A stretch of DNA of 5,743 nt, taken from Clostridiales bacterium. GTDB lineage: Bacteria > Bacillota > Clostridia > Lachnospirales > WQUN01. Position numbers and translations under genes: made by a program. The notes under the pieces are model-generated. The model was not told where the DNA came from. It did no database searches and saw only the letters and a program-made list of their open reading frames with translations. Location: assembly GCA_031254075.1 (NCBI GenBank), contig JAIRVD010000231.1, positions 1-5,743 on the forward strand, in the 5' to 3' direction. Below are positions 1 through 5,636 of the stretch, piece after piece (positions within the stretch are counted from its first letter, which is position 1; every line of letters starts with the position of its first letter).

Positions 1-335
1 ATATTCCACCCACTCCGTTTATTTTATGGACGGATACTGCGTTGCGCGATTTTAAGGTTGTAACGCTTGATGTTGCGGAACATTATTGGGAAAATGACGA
101 GCATCTGATAATTCATACCGATGAAGTTCTGTTTGAAATTGACGAACTGCAACCGACGGATTTAGTTGTTCTGCATTTATACTTTCCGCATTATTTGCTT
201 CCCCACGAAGCAATTCTGTACACAGACGAAAACGGCGTTCAAATGCGCATGTTTATACACGAAAGTATGCGAGGCGGTTGCTATCCCTTGTTTATTCTTG
301 GAGAACCGCACGAATATTCCGAAATTTTTCCATAA
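1..335 (+). CDS. Hypothetical protein, 3' part only (5' end outside window)
   Basis: The reading frame is open from the left edge (first full codon at position 3) to a TAA at 333-335, so about 110 C-terminal residues are visible. A TTG at 42 could serve as a start. It is probably internal, because the frame continues upstream with plausible coding sequence (IPPTPFILWTDTALRDF). The product is acidic and rich in aromatic residues and histidine, with stretches such as VVLHLYFPHYLLPHEAILY and FIHESMRGGCYPLFILGEP. It has no signal peptide or membrane helix in the visible part. I do not recognise the family and assign no function. The stop codon lies 15 bases before the topoisomerase start, and the topoisomerase ribosome-binding site begins right at the stop, so the two genes are probably co-transcribed. 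Confidence 0.7.
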   Translation, partial: IPPTPFILWTDTALRDFKVVTLDVAEHYWENDEHLIIHTDEVLFEIDELQPTDLVVLHLYFPHYLLPHEAILYTDENGVQMRMFIHESMRGGCYPLFILGEPHEYSEIFP

Positions 336-341
336 AAAGGA
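334..341 (+). promoter_or_regulatory. Ribosome-binding site fixing a TTG start for the topoisomerase gene
   Basis: An AAAAAGGA run ends 9 bases before the TTG at 351. No ATG occurs in frame before the conserved N-terminal region of the topoisomerase. This purine-rich site therefore supports translation from TTG, giving a product beginning MAKKTRTTD. It overlaps the stop codon of the upstream gene, which is consistent with translational coupling. Confidence 0.65.
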
Positions 342-350
342 CTGAAAATA

Positions 351-2537
351 TTGGCAAAAAAAACACGTACAACCGACGCGCCGGAAAATCATATCATTGA
401 ACAGCCGATTACGAATGCGTTGGAACTAAATTACATGCCGTATGCGATGAGTGTAATCGTGTCGCGGGCGATTCCGGAGATTGACGGGTTTAAACCGGCA
501 CATCGGAAGCTTCTTTATACGATGTATAAAATGGGGCTGCTTTCGGGCGGGCGGAGGATTAAATCGGCGGACATCGTTGGGCAAACAATGCGGCTTAATC
601 CGCACGGCGACGGGCCTATTTACGAAACGATGGTTCGGCTGACACGCGGGAATGACGCGCTGATTCATCCGTTTGTGGATTCGAAGGGGAACTTCGGCAA
701 GCAGTTTTCGCGCGACATGGCGTATGCCGCGAGCCGTTACACGGAGGCGAAGCTCGACGATATTTGCCGCGAAATTTTCAAGGATATCGACAAGGGCGTC
801 GTTGACATGGTGGATAATTACAATGCGACGATGCTTGAGCCGGTGCTTTTGCCAACGACGTTTCCGAATTTGCTTGTTACGCCCAATCAGGGTATTGCGG
901 TAGGAATGGCAAGCACGGTTTGCAGTTTTAATTTGAAGGAAGTTTGCGCGACGACCATTGCGTGGCTGAAAAATCCGAAACACAATATCGCCAAAACGCT
1001 TCTCGCGCCTGATTTTTCCACCGGCGGAGAATTGATTTTAAATCCGGAAGACATGGACAACATATACGCAACCGGACGCGGCTCGTTTAAGGTGCGCGCG
1101 CGTTATCGCCACGACGCGAAGAATTCGTGTATCGAAGTTTTTGAAATTCCGTATACAACTACGGTGGAAGCCATCATCGACAAGATTGCCGCATTGGTTA
1201 AAGCGGGCAAAATTAAGGACATCACCGATGTTCGCGACGAAACCGACTTGCAGGGTTTGAAAATCGCAATCGACATCAAAAAAAGCACGAACGTAAATCA
1301 GCTCATGCAACGCCTGTTCGCGCTGACGACGCTTCGCGATAATTTCAATTGCAATTTCAATTTCCTAATCGACGGACGCCCGAAGGTCATGGGAATCGCC
1401 GAGATTCTGGAGGAATGGACGGAGTTCCGCATAAAATGCATCAAACGGCAACTCGCGTTCGATATTCAGAAAAAGTCGGAAAAACTTCACTTGCTCGAAG
1501 GTTTGGCAAAAATCATTTTGGATATCGACAAGGCGATAAAAATAATTCGCGAAACTAAAGCCGAGGCGGAAGTCGTTCCGAATCTAATGAAGGGCTTCTC
1601 AATAACACAGCCGCAAGCCGACTTCATTGCCGAAATAAAATTGCGCCACTTAAACCGCGAATATCTGCAAAACCGAATCGACGAACGCAAATCGCTTGAA
1701 GCCGAGCTGAAGGAATTAAACGCAATTCACGGCAGCGACGAGAAAATTCGCGAATTAATTATTTCGCAATTACAAGAAATTTCGAAAAAATTCGGCGCGC
1801 CGCGCCGCACGGAAATTTCTCGCGAAGCCGACGAACCCGCTCCGCCCGAAGAAACTTTTATCGACGATTACAATTTAAAATTATTCTTAACAGGACAGAA
1901 TTATATAAAGAAAATTTCGTTGGTCAGTTTGCGTTCCGCCGACACACAATATTTAAAAGACGACGACTTCGTCGCGCAGGAAATCGAAGCAACCAATCGC
2001 GACGAACTGCTTCTTTTTTCCGATAAATGCAATGTCTATAAAATAAAACTCAATGATATTCCCGATTGCAAGGCGTCGTCGCTCGGCGAATATTTAACCA
2101 ACATCCTCGGAATGGACTCGGGCGAACGTGTAATCTATCTCGCAATCGCCAAAGATTACGGCGGATTCATGCTTTTCGGCTTTACCAACGGAAAAGTCGC
2201 AAAGGTTCAATTCTCAGCCTACGCTACGAAAACCAATCGAAAAAAACTCGTCAACGCCTACTCTGACCGCGCACCTCTCGTTGACATGCACCATGTCCCC
2301 GAAGACTGTGACCTCTATTTGCAGCGCGGTTCCGACAAAGCAATGGTCGTCAATTCCGCGCTGATTCCGCTCAACACTTCCAAACAATCCGGCGGCGTTT
2401 CCGTTTTCTCACTTCGACAAAAAACGCAACTCACAATCATGCGCCCCATCAACGAAAACGACGACCCCGATTACTACCGCGCCGATAAGATTCCAACCGC
2501 GGGACATTTTTTGCAGAAACAGATGAGGATAGAATGA
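351..2537 (+). CDS. Type IIA DNA topoisomerase subunit A (GyrA/ParC family, divergent clostridial-type, 728 aa)
   Basis: This is the DNA breakage-reunion subunit of a gyrase or topoisomerase IV. It cuts both DNA strands through a catalytic tyrosine and works with an ATPase B subunit. The N-terminal core is clear. YAMSVIVSRAIP with GFKPAHRK (about residues 31-53) carries the conserved basic residues. NPHGDGPIYE (83-92) is the winged-helix quinolone-binding segment. SRYTEAKL holds the catalytic Tyr130. GIAVGMA (181-187) contains the DNA-intercalating isoleucine. A tower and coiled-coil region with LLEGL (381-385) follows, then the FGAPRRTEI hinge (481-489) and a short C-terminal beta-rich domain (about 507-728). 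I see no GyrA-box (QRRGGKG-like), so decatenation or relaxation seems likelier than supercoiling. The length fits the divergent family of about 730 residues, so I give no gyrA or parC symbol. The serine that helps bind quinolones in E. coli GyrA (Ser83) is Gly88 here, while the acidic partner remains as Glu92. No B-subunit gene lies in the window. Confidence 0.95.
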   Translation: MAKKTRTTDAPENHIIEQPITNALELNYMPYAMSVIVSRAIPEIDGFKPAHRKLLYTMYKMGLLSGGRRIKSADIVGQTMRLNPHGDGPIYETMVRLTRGNDALIHPFVDSKGNFGKQFSRDMAYAASRYTEAKLDDICREIFKDIDKGVVDMVDNYNATMLEPVLLPTTFPNLLVTPNQGIAVGMASTVCSFNLKEVCATTIAWLKNPKHNIAKTLLAPDFSTGGELILNPEDMDNIYATGRGSFKVRARYRHDAKNSCIEVFEIPYTTTVEAIIDKIAALVKAGKIKDITDVRDETDLQGLKIAIDIKKSTNVNQLMQRLFALTTLRDNFNCNFNFLIDGRPKVMGIAEILEEWTEFRIKCIKRQLAFDIQKKSEKLHLLEGLAKIILDIDKAIKIIRETKAEAEVVPNLMKGFSITQPQADFIAEIKLRHLNREYLQNRIDERKSLEAELKELNAIHGSDEKIRELIISQLQEISKKFGAPRRTEISREADEPAPPEETFIDDYNLKLFLTGQNYIKKISLVSLRSADTQYLKDDDFVAQEIEATNRDELLLFSDKCNVYKIKLNDIPDCKASSLGEYLTNILGMDSGERVIYLAIAKDYGGFMLFGFTNGKVAKVQFSAYATKTNRKKLVNAYSDRAPLVDMHHVPEDCDLYLQRGSDKAMVVNSALIPLNTSKQSGGVSVFSLRQKTQLTIMRPINENDDPDYYRADKIPTAGHFLQKQMRIE

Positions 2538-2550
2538 ATTTTATAAAATC

Positions 2551-2702
2551 TTAGCCATATTCATTGATGCCCTCTTTCAATCGTGTAAACACATCGCCGT
2601 GAGTAAAACGGACATTCGAAACGGCGGCGGCATAGTCGGCTTCGTCTAATTTCGATTCTACGTTGTCTGCCAATTCGGAATATTTATCAAGAATGATATT
2701 TA
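2551..2702 (-). pseudogene. Possible remnant of a small antitoxin C-terminus
   Basis: About 50 sense codons on the minus strand end in TAA just 13 bases past the topoisomerase stop. The translation looks protein-like: ILDKYSELADNVESKLDEAD, then YAAAVSNVRFTHGDVFTRLK, then EGINEYG. The VRFTH-x-DVF-x-RL-x pattern recalls the tail of small type II antitoxins, where a V/R-[FY]-[ST]-H-[ED]-[ED]-V motif precedes a short helix. This is pattern memory, not a search result. No credible start codon or ribosome-binding site exists. The only in-frame TTG (2673-2671) lacks one, and further upstream the frame runs into the C-terminus of the glycosylase-like gene in another frame. I read it as a 5'-truncated fragment. 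It could also be a frameshifted extension of the upstream gene, or chance. Confidence 0.35.
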
Positions 2703-3293
2703 AAATGCAAATCCGTGTTTCAAAAAATATTGGAAATAAATCTGTCTGTTGAATTTTCCGCCGCTCGGGTGCGGCAGAGAGTAAACGGGAATCGAACGAT
2801 TGCCGACATTGAACGTGATTTTCCAAACCTCATGGTTTTCTCCGGCGATGTCTTTACTCCAATTATCGCCTTCTTCGAATATGCAGGGAAAATGAAAAGT
2901 CATTTCCTTGCCGAAGGACACGACGAAATCCGGCGAAAGCTTTTCAAGCACTTCGATAAATGGTTTTTGAGCGGCTTCGTAATCGGCTTTCGACGGAGAC
3001 ACTCGCGGCGCAGGCATAAATTTTTGTACATAGTTGTAAAAGGCAATCTTGTCGTATTTCTCACCCAAATCATTTTTGTTGCCGAACAACGCCCAAATAA
3101 TTCCTGTAAAAAATCTTCCCGCCGGTTCGTCGCCAAAGCACCAATGCCGTATAATGTCTTGCGTAAACTCGACGGGCGGTTCGCCTTCGCCGTAATGGCT
3201 GTCGCCCATCAATAATACTTTGCGCGGCGAACCGTAATAATTATCGCCGACCCACGGGTGAATTTTAATTTGTTCCGACCATTTGTACAACAC
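2700..3293 (-). CDS. Uracil-DNA-glycosylase-superfamily-like protein, 197 aa
   Basis: The GTG start at 3293 is supported by a GGAGG site 9 bases upstream. The protein has the spaced motifs of the uracil-DNA glycosylase fold. VLLMGDSHYGEG (26-37) sits where the first catalytic loop (GQDPYH-like) is expected. AFYNYVQKF (84-92) follows, with Asn87 a possible base-contact residue. PDFVVSFGKEM (121-131) matches the core strand before the last helix. LPHPSGG (173-179) corresponds to the HPS DNA-intercalation loop. Superfamily members remove damaged or deaminated bases from DNA, but some relatives have no shown glycosylase activity, so function is tentative. There is no signal peptide or membrane segment, which suggests a cytoplasmic protein. 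It lies opposite to all neighbours, converges on the topoisomerase gene, and is flanked by apparent gene fragments. This suggests it arrived as a small accessory insertion. Confidence 0.7.
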   Translation of the reverse strand: MLYKWSEQIKIHPWVGDNYYGSPRKVLLMGDSHYGEGEPPVEFTQDIIRHWCFGDEPAGRFFTGIIWALFGNKNDLGEKYDKIAFYNYVQKFMPAPRVSPSKADYEAAQKPFIEVLEKLSPDFVVSFGKEMTFHFPCIFEEGDNWSKDIAGENHEVWKITFNVGNRSIPVYSLPHPSGGKFNRQIYFQYFLKHGFAF

Positions 3294-3302
3294 AATGGCA
3301 GC

Positions 3303-3307
3303 CCTCC
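3303..3307 (-). promoter_or_regulatory. Shine-Dalgarno site for the glycosylase-like gene
   Basis: The minus strand reads GAGGGAGGGC at 3310-3301, with a GGAGG core 9 bases before the GTG at 3293-3291. This strong site decides the GTG start over the TTG that immediately follows it. I see no clearly matching -35/-10 pair upstream on this strand. Confidence 0.65.
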
Positions 3308-3451
3308 CTCATATTTTTTTGTCTGTATGTTAATCGACACGTTTTATCACGATTAATAACCTCGCAATCACCATTGATGCTGAAGACCAAACTATAGATA
3401 ATATTATGACCTCCACTGCTGATTCGTCCGCCCCACATACCCAATATATCC

Positions 3452-3469
3452 TCCGGTGCAGATTCCGGA
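3452..3469 (+). repeat. Short inverted repeat at the truncation point of the repressor fragment
   Basis: The arms TCCGG (3452-3456) and CCGGA (3465-3469) are separated by 8 bases, and the right arm lies in the 8-base palindrome TTCCGGAA (3463-3470). The repeat sits where homology to XRE-type repressors begins on the plus strand. It may mark the recombination junction or may be chance. No T-run follows, so it is not a terminator. Confidence 0.3.
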
Positions 3470-3473
3470 AGAA

Positions 3474-3680
3474 ATGAATTATGAAACACTATGTCTTGTC
3501 GCCGATTTTTTTGATGTCAGCACGGATTATTTATTGGGTCGTCAAGAATCAATTCCGTCATTTTTAAGCGAGGACGAAAGAATGGTTGTAGATGAATACA
3601 GACAATTGAGCGAACATGCCAAGGACAATGTTAGAAACACGCTTTCGTTTGAGCGTTCGCGAGTGCGTAATCACCCTTGA
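3474..3680 (+). pseudogene. XRE/Cro-CI-type repressor, C-terminal fragment lacking the HTH
   Basis: The readable product from the ATG at 3474 is MNYETLCLVADFFDVSTDYL, followed by LGR and a polar helical tail (FLSEDERMVVDEYRQL, then [12 protein letters not shown]). The ETL-x-x-[LV]-ADFF-x-VSTDYLLGR segment is the hallmark of the last helix of the XRE-family helix-turn-helix domain and its linker. An intact protein would have about 45-50 more N-terminal residues carrying the recognition helix. Here the frame upstream (through a GTG at 3456) reads non-homologous sequence back to a TGA at 3420-3422. The DNA-binding half is therefore missing and the gene is probably dead. A short product starting at 3474 or 3456 could still be made and might act as a dimerisation partner. 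Its stop codon overlaps the -35 box of the vapB promoter. Confidence 0.7.
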
Positions 3681-3705
3681 CGCGGTAGATATTCAAATAT
3701 ATACT
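3677..3705 (+). promoter_or_regulatory. Sigma-70-type promoter of the vapBC-serS operon
   Basis: TTGACG (3677-3682) and TATACT (3700-3705) are separated by exactly 17 bases, each one base from consensus. Transcription would start at about 3711-3713. That is at the ribosome-binding site itself and only about 12 bases before the vapB ATG, giving an extremely short leader. The -35 box contains the stop codon of the repressor fragment. No other strong promoter is visible before serS, so this one probably serves vapB, vapC, serS and the DUF4258 gene. Confidence 0.75.
3689..3700 (+). promoter_or_regulatory. Candidate VapBC operator (inverted repeat in promoter spacer)
   Basis: ATATT-CA-AATAT is a perfect 5-base-arm inverted repeat with a 2-base centre. 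It lies in the promoter spacer and ends on the first base of the -10 box. VapB-type antitoxins with AbrB-like N-termini bind inverted repeats over their own promoters. Position and symmetry suit such an operator, though AT-rich sequence can make short palindromes by chance. Confidence 0.45.
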
Positions 3706-3711
3706 TTTTTC

Positions 3712-3718
3712 GAGGTGG
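3712..3718 (+). promoter_or_regulatory. Ribosome-binding site deciding the vapB start
   Basis: GAGGTGG lies 5 bases before the ATG at 3724. It fixes the start there and rules out the longer in-frame reading from 3616, which would run through the repressor fragment and the promoter. Confidence 0.7.
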
Positions 3719-3723
3719 TAACT

Positions 3724-3966
3724 ATGCAGACGGCAAAATTATTTGCAAGCGGAAAAAGCCAAGCTGTGCGTCTTCCTAAGGAATTTCGGTTTGAGGGAAA
3801 TGAAGTGGGTATTTCGAAATTCGGAAAAACGGTTATTTTGTATCCGAAGAATGACGCCGACAATCTTTTTTATTCAAGCCTTGGCAAGTTTAGCGATGAT
3901 GTTTTCGTGTCAATTGAGACGGCTCGTGCCGAAAACGCGGAAGCTGTGCAAAGAGAATCGCTGTGA
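3724..3966 (+). CDS. vapB: VapB-type antitoxin (AbrB/VagC-like), 80 aa
   Basis: This is the antitoxin of a type II VapBC pair. It neutralises the VapC ribonuclease by direct binding and normally represses its own operon together with VapC. Residues 1-45 form the swapped-hairpin AbrB-like DNA-binding domain, with the typical start [20 protein letters not shown] followed by FRF and a VILYPK strand. The C-terminal part (about 46-80, including [14 protein letters not shown] and an acidic helix) is where VapB proteins wrap the toxin's active-site groove. The length is normal for the family. The stop codon overlaps the vapC start in a GTGA, giving the usual translational coupling of antitoxin and toxin. 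The gene lies directly under its own promoter and candidate operator. Confidence 0.92.
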   Translation: MQTAKLFASGKSQAVRLPKEFRFEGNEVGISKFGKTVILYPKNDADNLFYSSLGKFSDDVFVSIETARAENAEAVQRESL

Positions 3967-4364
3967 AATATATGTTGGATACCAACACTTGCATTTTTCT
4001 TATGAAAAATTGCAGTGATGTTGTCGAGCGTTATCGCAAACACGTTAATGAAGGAATTACAATATCGACTATTACCGCTTCCGAATTGTATTATGGAGTA
4101 TTCAACAGCGCGAAACCTGCGCAAAACGCCGAAAACCTTGCCAACTTTTTTTCGGGCATAACGGCATTGAATTTTACCGTCAAATCTGCCGAATGTTATG
4201 GTAAAATTCGCACATCATTAAAAAGTAAGGGCGCACCCATCGGCGAGCTTGATATGCTGATTGCCGCCCACGCGCTTTCGGAAGGGCTTATTCTCGTCAC
4301 AAATAATACCCGTGAGTTTGAGCGTGTAAAATTATTAAAAATTGAGGACTGGAGAGATAATTAA
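3963..4364 (+). CDS. vapC: VapC-type PIN-domain ribonuclease toxin, 133 aa
   Basis: This is a Mg-dependent endoribonuclease. VapC toxins of known activity cut tRNA (initiator tRNA-fMet in enterobacteria, specific elongator tRNAs in mycobacteria) or the rRNA sarcin-ricin loop, which stops translation. All acidic PIN positions are present: Asp6 in MLDTNTCIF, Glu41 in TASELYYG and Asp97 in [12 protein letters not shown]. The closing [12 protein letters not shown] (111-122) and a KIEDW end are typical of the enteric-type VapC family. The toxin therefore looks intact and active. The GTG start at 3963 overlaps the vapB stop by four bases. An ATG at 3972 would lose only three residues. The stop codon TAA is followed at once by the serS ATG, and the serS ribosome-binding site is inside the last vapC codons. 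Confidence 0.93.
   Translation: MKYMLDTNTCIFLMKNCSDVVERYRKHVNEGITISTITASELYYGVFNSAKPAQNAENLANFFSGITALNFTVKSAECYGKIRTSLKSKGAPIGELDMLIAAHALSEGLILVTNNTREFERVKLLKIEDWRDN
4351..4356 (+). promoter_or_regulatory. serS ribosome-binding site inside vapC
   Basis: GGAGAG lies 8 bases before the serS ATG and is part of the codons for the Trp130-Arg131 end of VapC. Translation of vapC therefore runs over the serS initiation site, which makes coupling likely. No leader, T-box or separate strong promoter fits between the two genes. Confidence 0.65.
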
Positions 4365-5636
4365 ATGTTTGATATTAGGGTTTTACGTGAAAATTTTGAG
4401 GAAACAAAAAAATCGCTTGCAAAGCGCGGCAAGGATTTTGAATTGGAGCGGTTTGAAAGCTTGGATAAAAAAAGGCGCGAGCTTATGAATACTTCGGAGC
4501 AAATGAAGGCGAAGCAGAATGCGGTGAGCAAGCAGGTTCCGGCAATGAAGAAAGAGGGAAAGGATATCGCGCCCATTATGGCTGAAATGAAGGAGCTTTC
4601 CGACGCGATTAAGAATTTGGAGCCGGAGGTTCGTGCCGTTGACGAAGAATTGGAAACGTTCCTTATGGGGATTCCGAATACGCCGCATGAGAGTGTTCCG
4701 GAAGGTTTGGATGAGAGCGAAAATGTTGAGATTCGCAAATTCGGCGAGCCGACGAAATTTGATTTCGAGCCGAAGCCGCATTGGGATTTGGGAAAAGAGC
4801 TTGGCATATTGGATACCGAAACGGCTGTGAAGATTGCGGGCGCAAGGTTTATGATGTTTCGCGGGCTTGGCGCGCGGTTGGAGCGTGCGATAATTAATTT
4901 CATGCTCGACCGTCACACGCGCTGTGGCTACGAAGAAATTTATCCGCCGTTTATCGCGCATCGCCGCAGTATGGAGGGCGTCGGGCAGTTGCCGGACAAG
5001 GAGGGAATGCTGTTCCACCTTTCCGACACGGATTATTTTTTAATTCCGACGGCGGAAACACCGCTTACGAATATTCATCGCGAAGAAATTTTGGACGGCG
5101 CACGTTTGCCGATTCAGTTTTGCGCGTACACGCCGAGTTTTCGGAAAGAAGCAGGCGCGGCAGGGCGCGACACACGCGGGCTTATTCGTCTGCATCAATT
5201 CGACAAAGTAGAAGTCGTAAAACTCACACGCCCCGAAGATTCCTATGCGGAACATGAAAAACTCACCGCCGACGCCGAAGATATTTTGCAAAAACTCGGG
5301 TTGCCCTACCGTGTTGTAAATCTTTGCGCGGGCGACCTCGGTTTCAGCAACGCAAAAACCTACGACCTTGAAGTTTGGATGCCAAGCTATAACCGCTATG
5401 TAGAAATTTCCAGCTGCAGCAATTTCGAAGCATTCCAAGCACGCCGCGCACAAATTCGCTACAAAGACAATCCCGCCGACAAGCCCGCCTTCGTTCACAC
5501 ATTAAACGGTTCCGCACTCGCCGTCGGACGCACCGCCGCCGCAATCATCGAAAATTTCCAACAAGCCGACGGCAGTATAAAAATCCCCGACGCGCTGATT
5601 CCGTACATGGGCGGTGCTACGGAGATTACAAGATGA
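4365..5636 (+). CDS. serS: Seryl-tRNA synthetase, 423 aa
   Basis: This enzyme charges tRNA-Ser (and tRNA-Sec where present) with serine using ATP, in the cytoplasm, and is essential. Residues 1 to about 105 form the N-terminal antiparallel coiled-coil arm (MFDIRVLRENFEETKKSLAK onward) that grips the long variable arm of tRNA-Ser. The class II catalytic core follows. PTAET (228-232) is the serine-binding TAE loop. FRKEAGAAGRDTRGLIRLHQ (259-278) is motif 2 with the ATP-binding Arg260. NGSALAVGRT (381-390) is motif 3 with the invariant Arg389. Motif 3 has Ala384 where many SerRS read Gly (NGSGLAVGR), a conservative change. The length is normal (E. coli has 430 residues) and the gene appears complete. 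It follows vapC with no intergenic base and overlaps the next gene by four bases (ATGA). Confidence 0.97.
   Translation: MFDIRVLRENFEETKKSLAKRGKDFELERFESLDKKRRELMNTSEQMKAKQNAVSKQVPAMKKEGKDIAPIMAEMKELSDAIKNLEPEVRAVDEELETFLMGIPNTPHESVPEGLDESENVEIRKFGEPTKFDFEPKPHWDLGKELGILDTETAVKIAGARFMMFRGLGARLERAIINFMLDRHTRCGYEEIYPPFIAHRRSMEGVGQLPDKEGMLFHLSDTDYFLIPTAETPLTNIHREEILDGARLPIQFCAYTPSFRKEAGAAGRDTRGLIRLHQFDKVEVVKLTRPEDSYAEHEKLTADAEDILQKLGLPYRVVNLCAGDLGFSNAKTYDLEVWMPSYNRYVEISSCSNFEAFQARRAQIRYKDNPADKPAFVHTLNGSALAVGRTAAAIIENFQQADGSIKIPDALIPYMGGATEITR
5621..5624 (+). promoter_or_regulatory. Ribosome-binding site for the DUF4258 gene inside serS
   Basis: GGAG lies 8 bases before the ATG at 5633, within the final serS codons. 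It supports this start and coupled translation from serS. Confidence 0.5.

Noticed and set aside
42..335. Treating the TTG at 42 as the true start of the first gene
   Set aside because: The frame stays open and protein-like back to the window edge, so the gene is more likely truncated by the edge.
2538..2549. ATTTTATAAAAT palindrome after the topoisomerase stop as a terminator
   Set aside because: It is a loopless AT-only palindrome with no GC stem and no following T-run, so it is not a credible intrinsic terminator.
2715..3215. 166-codon plus-strand open frame opposite the glycosylase-like gene
   Set aside because: It lies antisense to a gene with recognisable motifs and a good ribosome-binding site. 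Its translation is basic, patternless and lacks domains.
3334..3354. ATCG...CGAT symmetric sequence upstream of the glycosylase-like gene as an operator
   Set aside because: Only the outer four bases pair cleanly and the interior does not match, so it is within chance.
3265..3489. 74-codon minus-strand open frame upstream of the glycosylase-like gene
   Set aside because: It overlaps the start of that gene in another frame and the repressor fragment on the other strand, has no ribosome-binding site I could find, and has no recognisable motif.
3616..3966. Longer vapB reading starting at 3616
   Set aside because: The extra N-terminal codons overlap the repressor fragment and the promoter. The ATG at 3724 has its own ribosome-binding site and matches the family's N-terminus.
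4361..4903. 180-codon minus-strand open frame opposite serS
   Set aside because: It is fully antisense to an unmistakable seryl-tRNA synthetase, and its serine-rich low-complexity translation is a shadow of the synthetase codons.
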